The translations under genes were made by a program, and so were the position numbers. This document shows, in pieces, positions 63,908 through 64,000 of a stretch of DNA of 64,000 bases. Position 1 is the first letter of the stretch; every line of letters begins with the position of its first letter. Source of the DNA: Pedobacter sp. PLR (GTDB taxonomy: Bacteria; Bacteroidota; Bacteroidia; Sphingobacteriales; Sphingobacteriaceae); assembly GCF_026239675.1 (NCBI RefSeq), contig NZ_JAPIVQ010000012.1, forward strand, positions 62,001 through 126,000, in the 5' to 3' direction. A model generated the notes under the pieces. That model saw nothing but the letters and a program-made list of their open reading frames with translations, did not search any database and was not told the origin of the DNA.

Positions 63908-64000
63908 TTGTGTGTGTTAGGTTTAAAAATTGGCAAAAAAAGGTCATTGCATTTAAAACGCGGACCTTTGGTCTTGGAGTTAATCAGGCTTTCTCAGGAA

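Noticed and set aside
1..64000. tRNA, rRNA, CRISPR array, transposase or prophage genes
   Set aside because: No cloverleaf, repeat-spacer array, DDE-type ORF or phage structural gene was recognised by eye on either strand.

Overview
The window looks like a chromosome segment of a Sphingobacteriaceae-type Bacteroidota, most likely Pedobacter or a close relative. This rests on paired SusC/SusD outer-membrane systems, FecR anti-sigma plus ECF sigma control, many lipoproteins with short Bacteroidota-type lipoboxes, a LytTR/LytS pair and a GH29 fucosidase. Assignment is by family recognition only; no search was run. No tRNA, rRNA, CRISPR array, intact insertion sequence or phage gene was seen.

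Layout. 1-6.7 kb: the tail of an unidentified gene, a terminator, then a three-gene SusC-SusD-lipoprotein nutrient uptake unit. 6.9-12.7 kb (+): a metal-chelate/siderophore-type uptake operon (binding lipoprotein, permease, ATPase, GNAT enzyme, TonB receptor). 12.8-20.8 kb (-): a eleven-gene urease operon in the order porin-ureA-ureB-ureC-ureE-ureF-ureG-ureD-hypA-hypB-second ureE. A two-component system (20.9-23.0 kb) lies immediately upstream on the same strand. The two large units converge on a shared bidirectional terminator at about 12.78 kb. 23.2-25.8 kb: a five-PAS histidine kinase. 25.8-38.1 kb (-): ECF sigma, FecR, SusC, SusD, lipoprotein, secreted metzincin protease and a second TonB receptor, which reads as a surface-sensed peptide/protein uptake locus. 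38.2-59.2 kb: mixed single genes (beta-lactamase-fold hydrolase with TPRs, acetyltransferases, Bcr/CflA efflux, secreted alpha/alpha-type protein, SDR, DUF1080 protein, AHSA1 protein, S41 protease, cold-shock protein, alpha-L-fucosidase, ECF sigma with membrane partner, DinB-like protein, BCCT transporter with UspA, pterin dehydratase). 59.2-62.3 kb: a LytS/LytTR pair beside a frameshifted and truncated outer-membrane receptor pseudogene. 62.5-63.9 kb: glutamate dehydrogenase.

The most unusual system is the urease block. The catalytic subunit UreC carries about 48 extra N-terminal residues with a twin-arginine motif followed by a hydrophobic stretch, and no methionine is available at the usual urease start. 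All nickel-site residues are kept at a constant offset of 48 from the classical numbering. The operon opens with a signal-peptide-bearing porin, contains the hydrogenase nickel chaperones HypA and HypB although no hydrogenase is in view, and has two UreE paralogues. A 16-bp-arm palindrome sits in front of the porin. A metal-chelate uptake operon faces it. Together these suggest, as inference, a nickel-supplied urease that may be exported folded through Tat and fed with urea by a dedicated outer-membrane porin.
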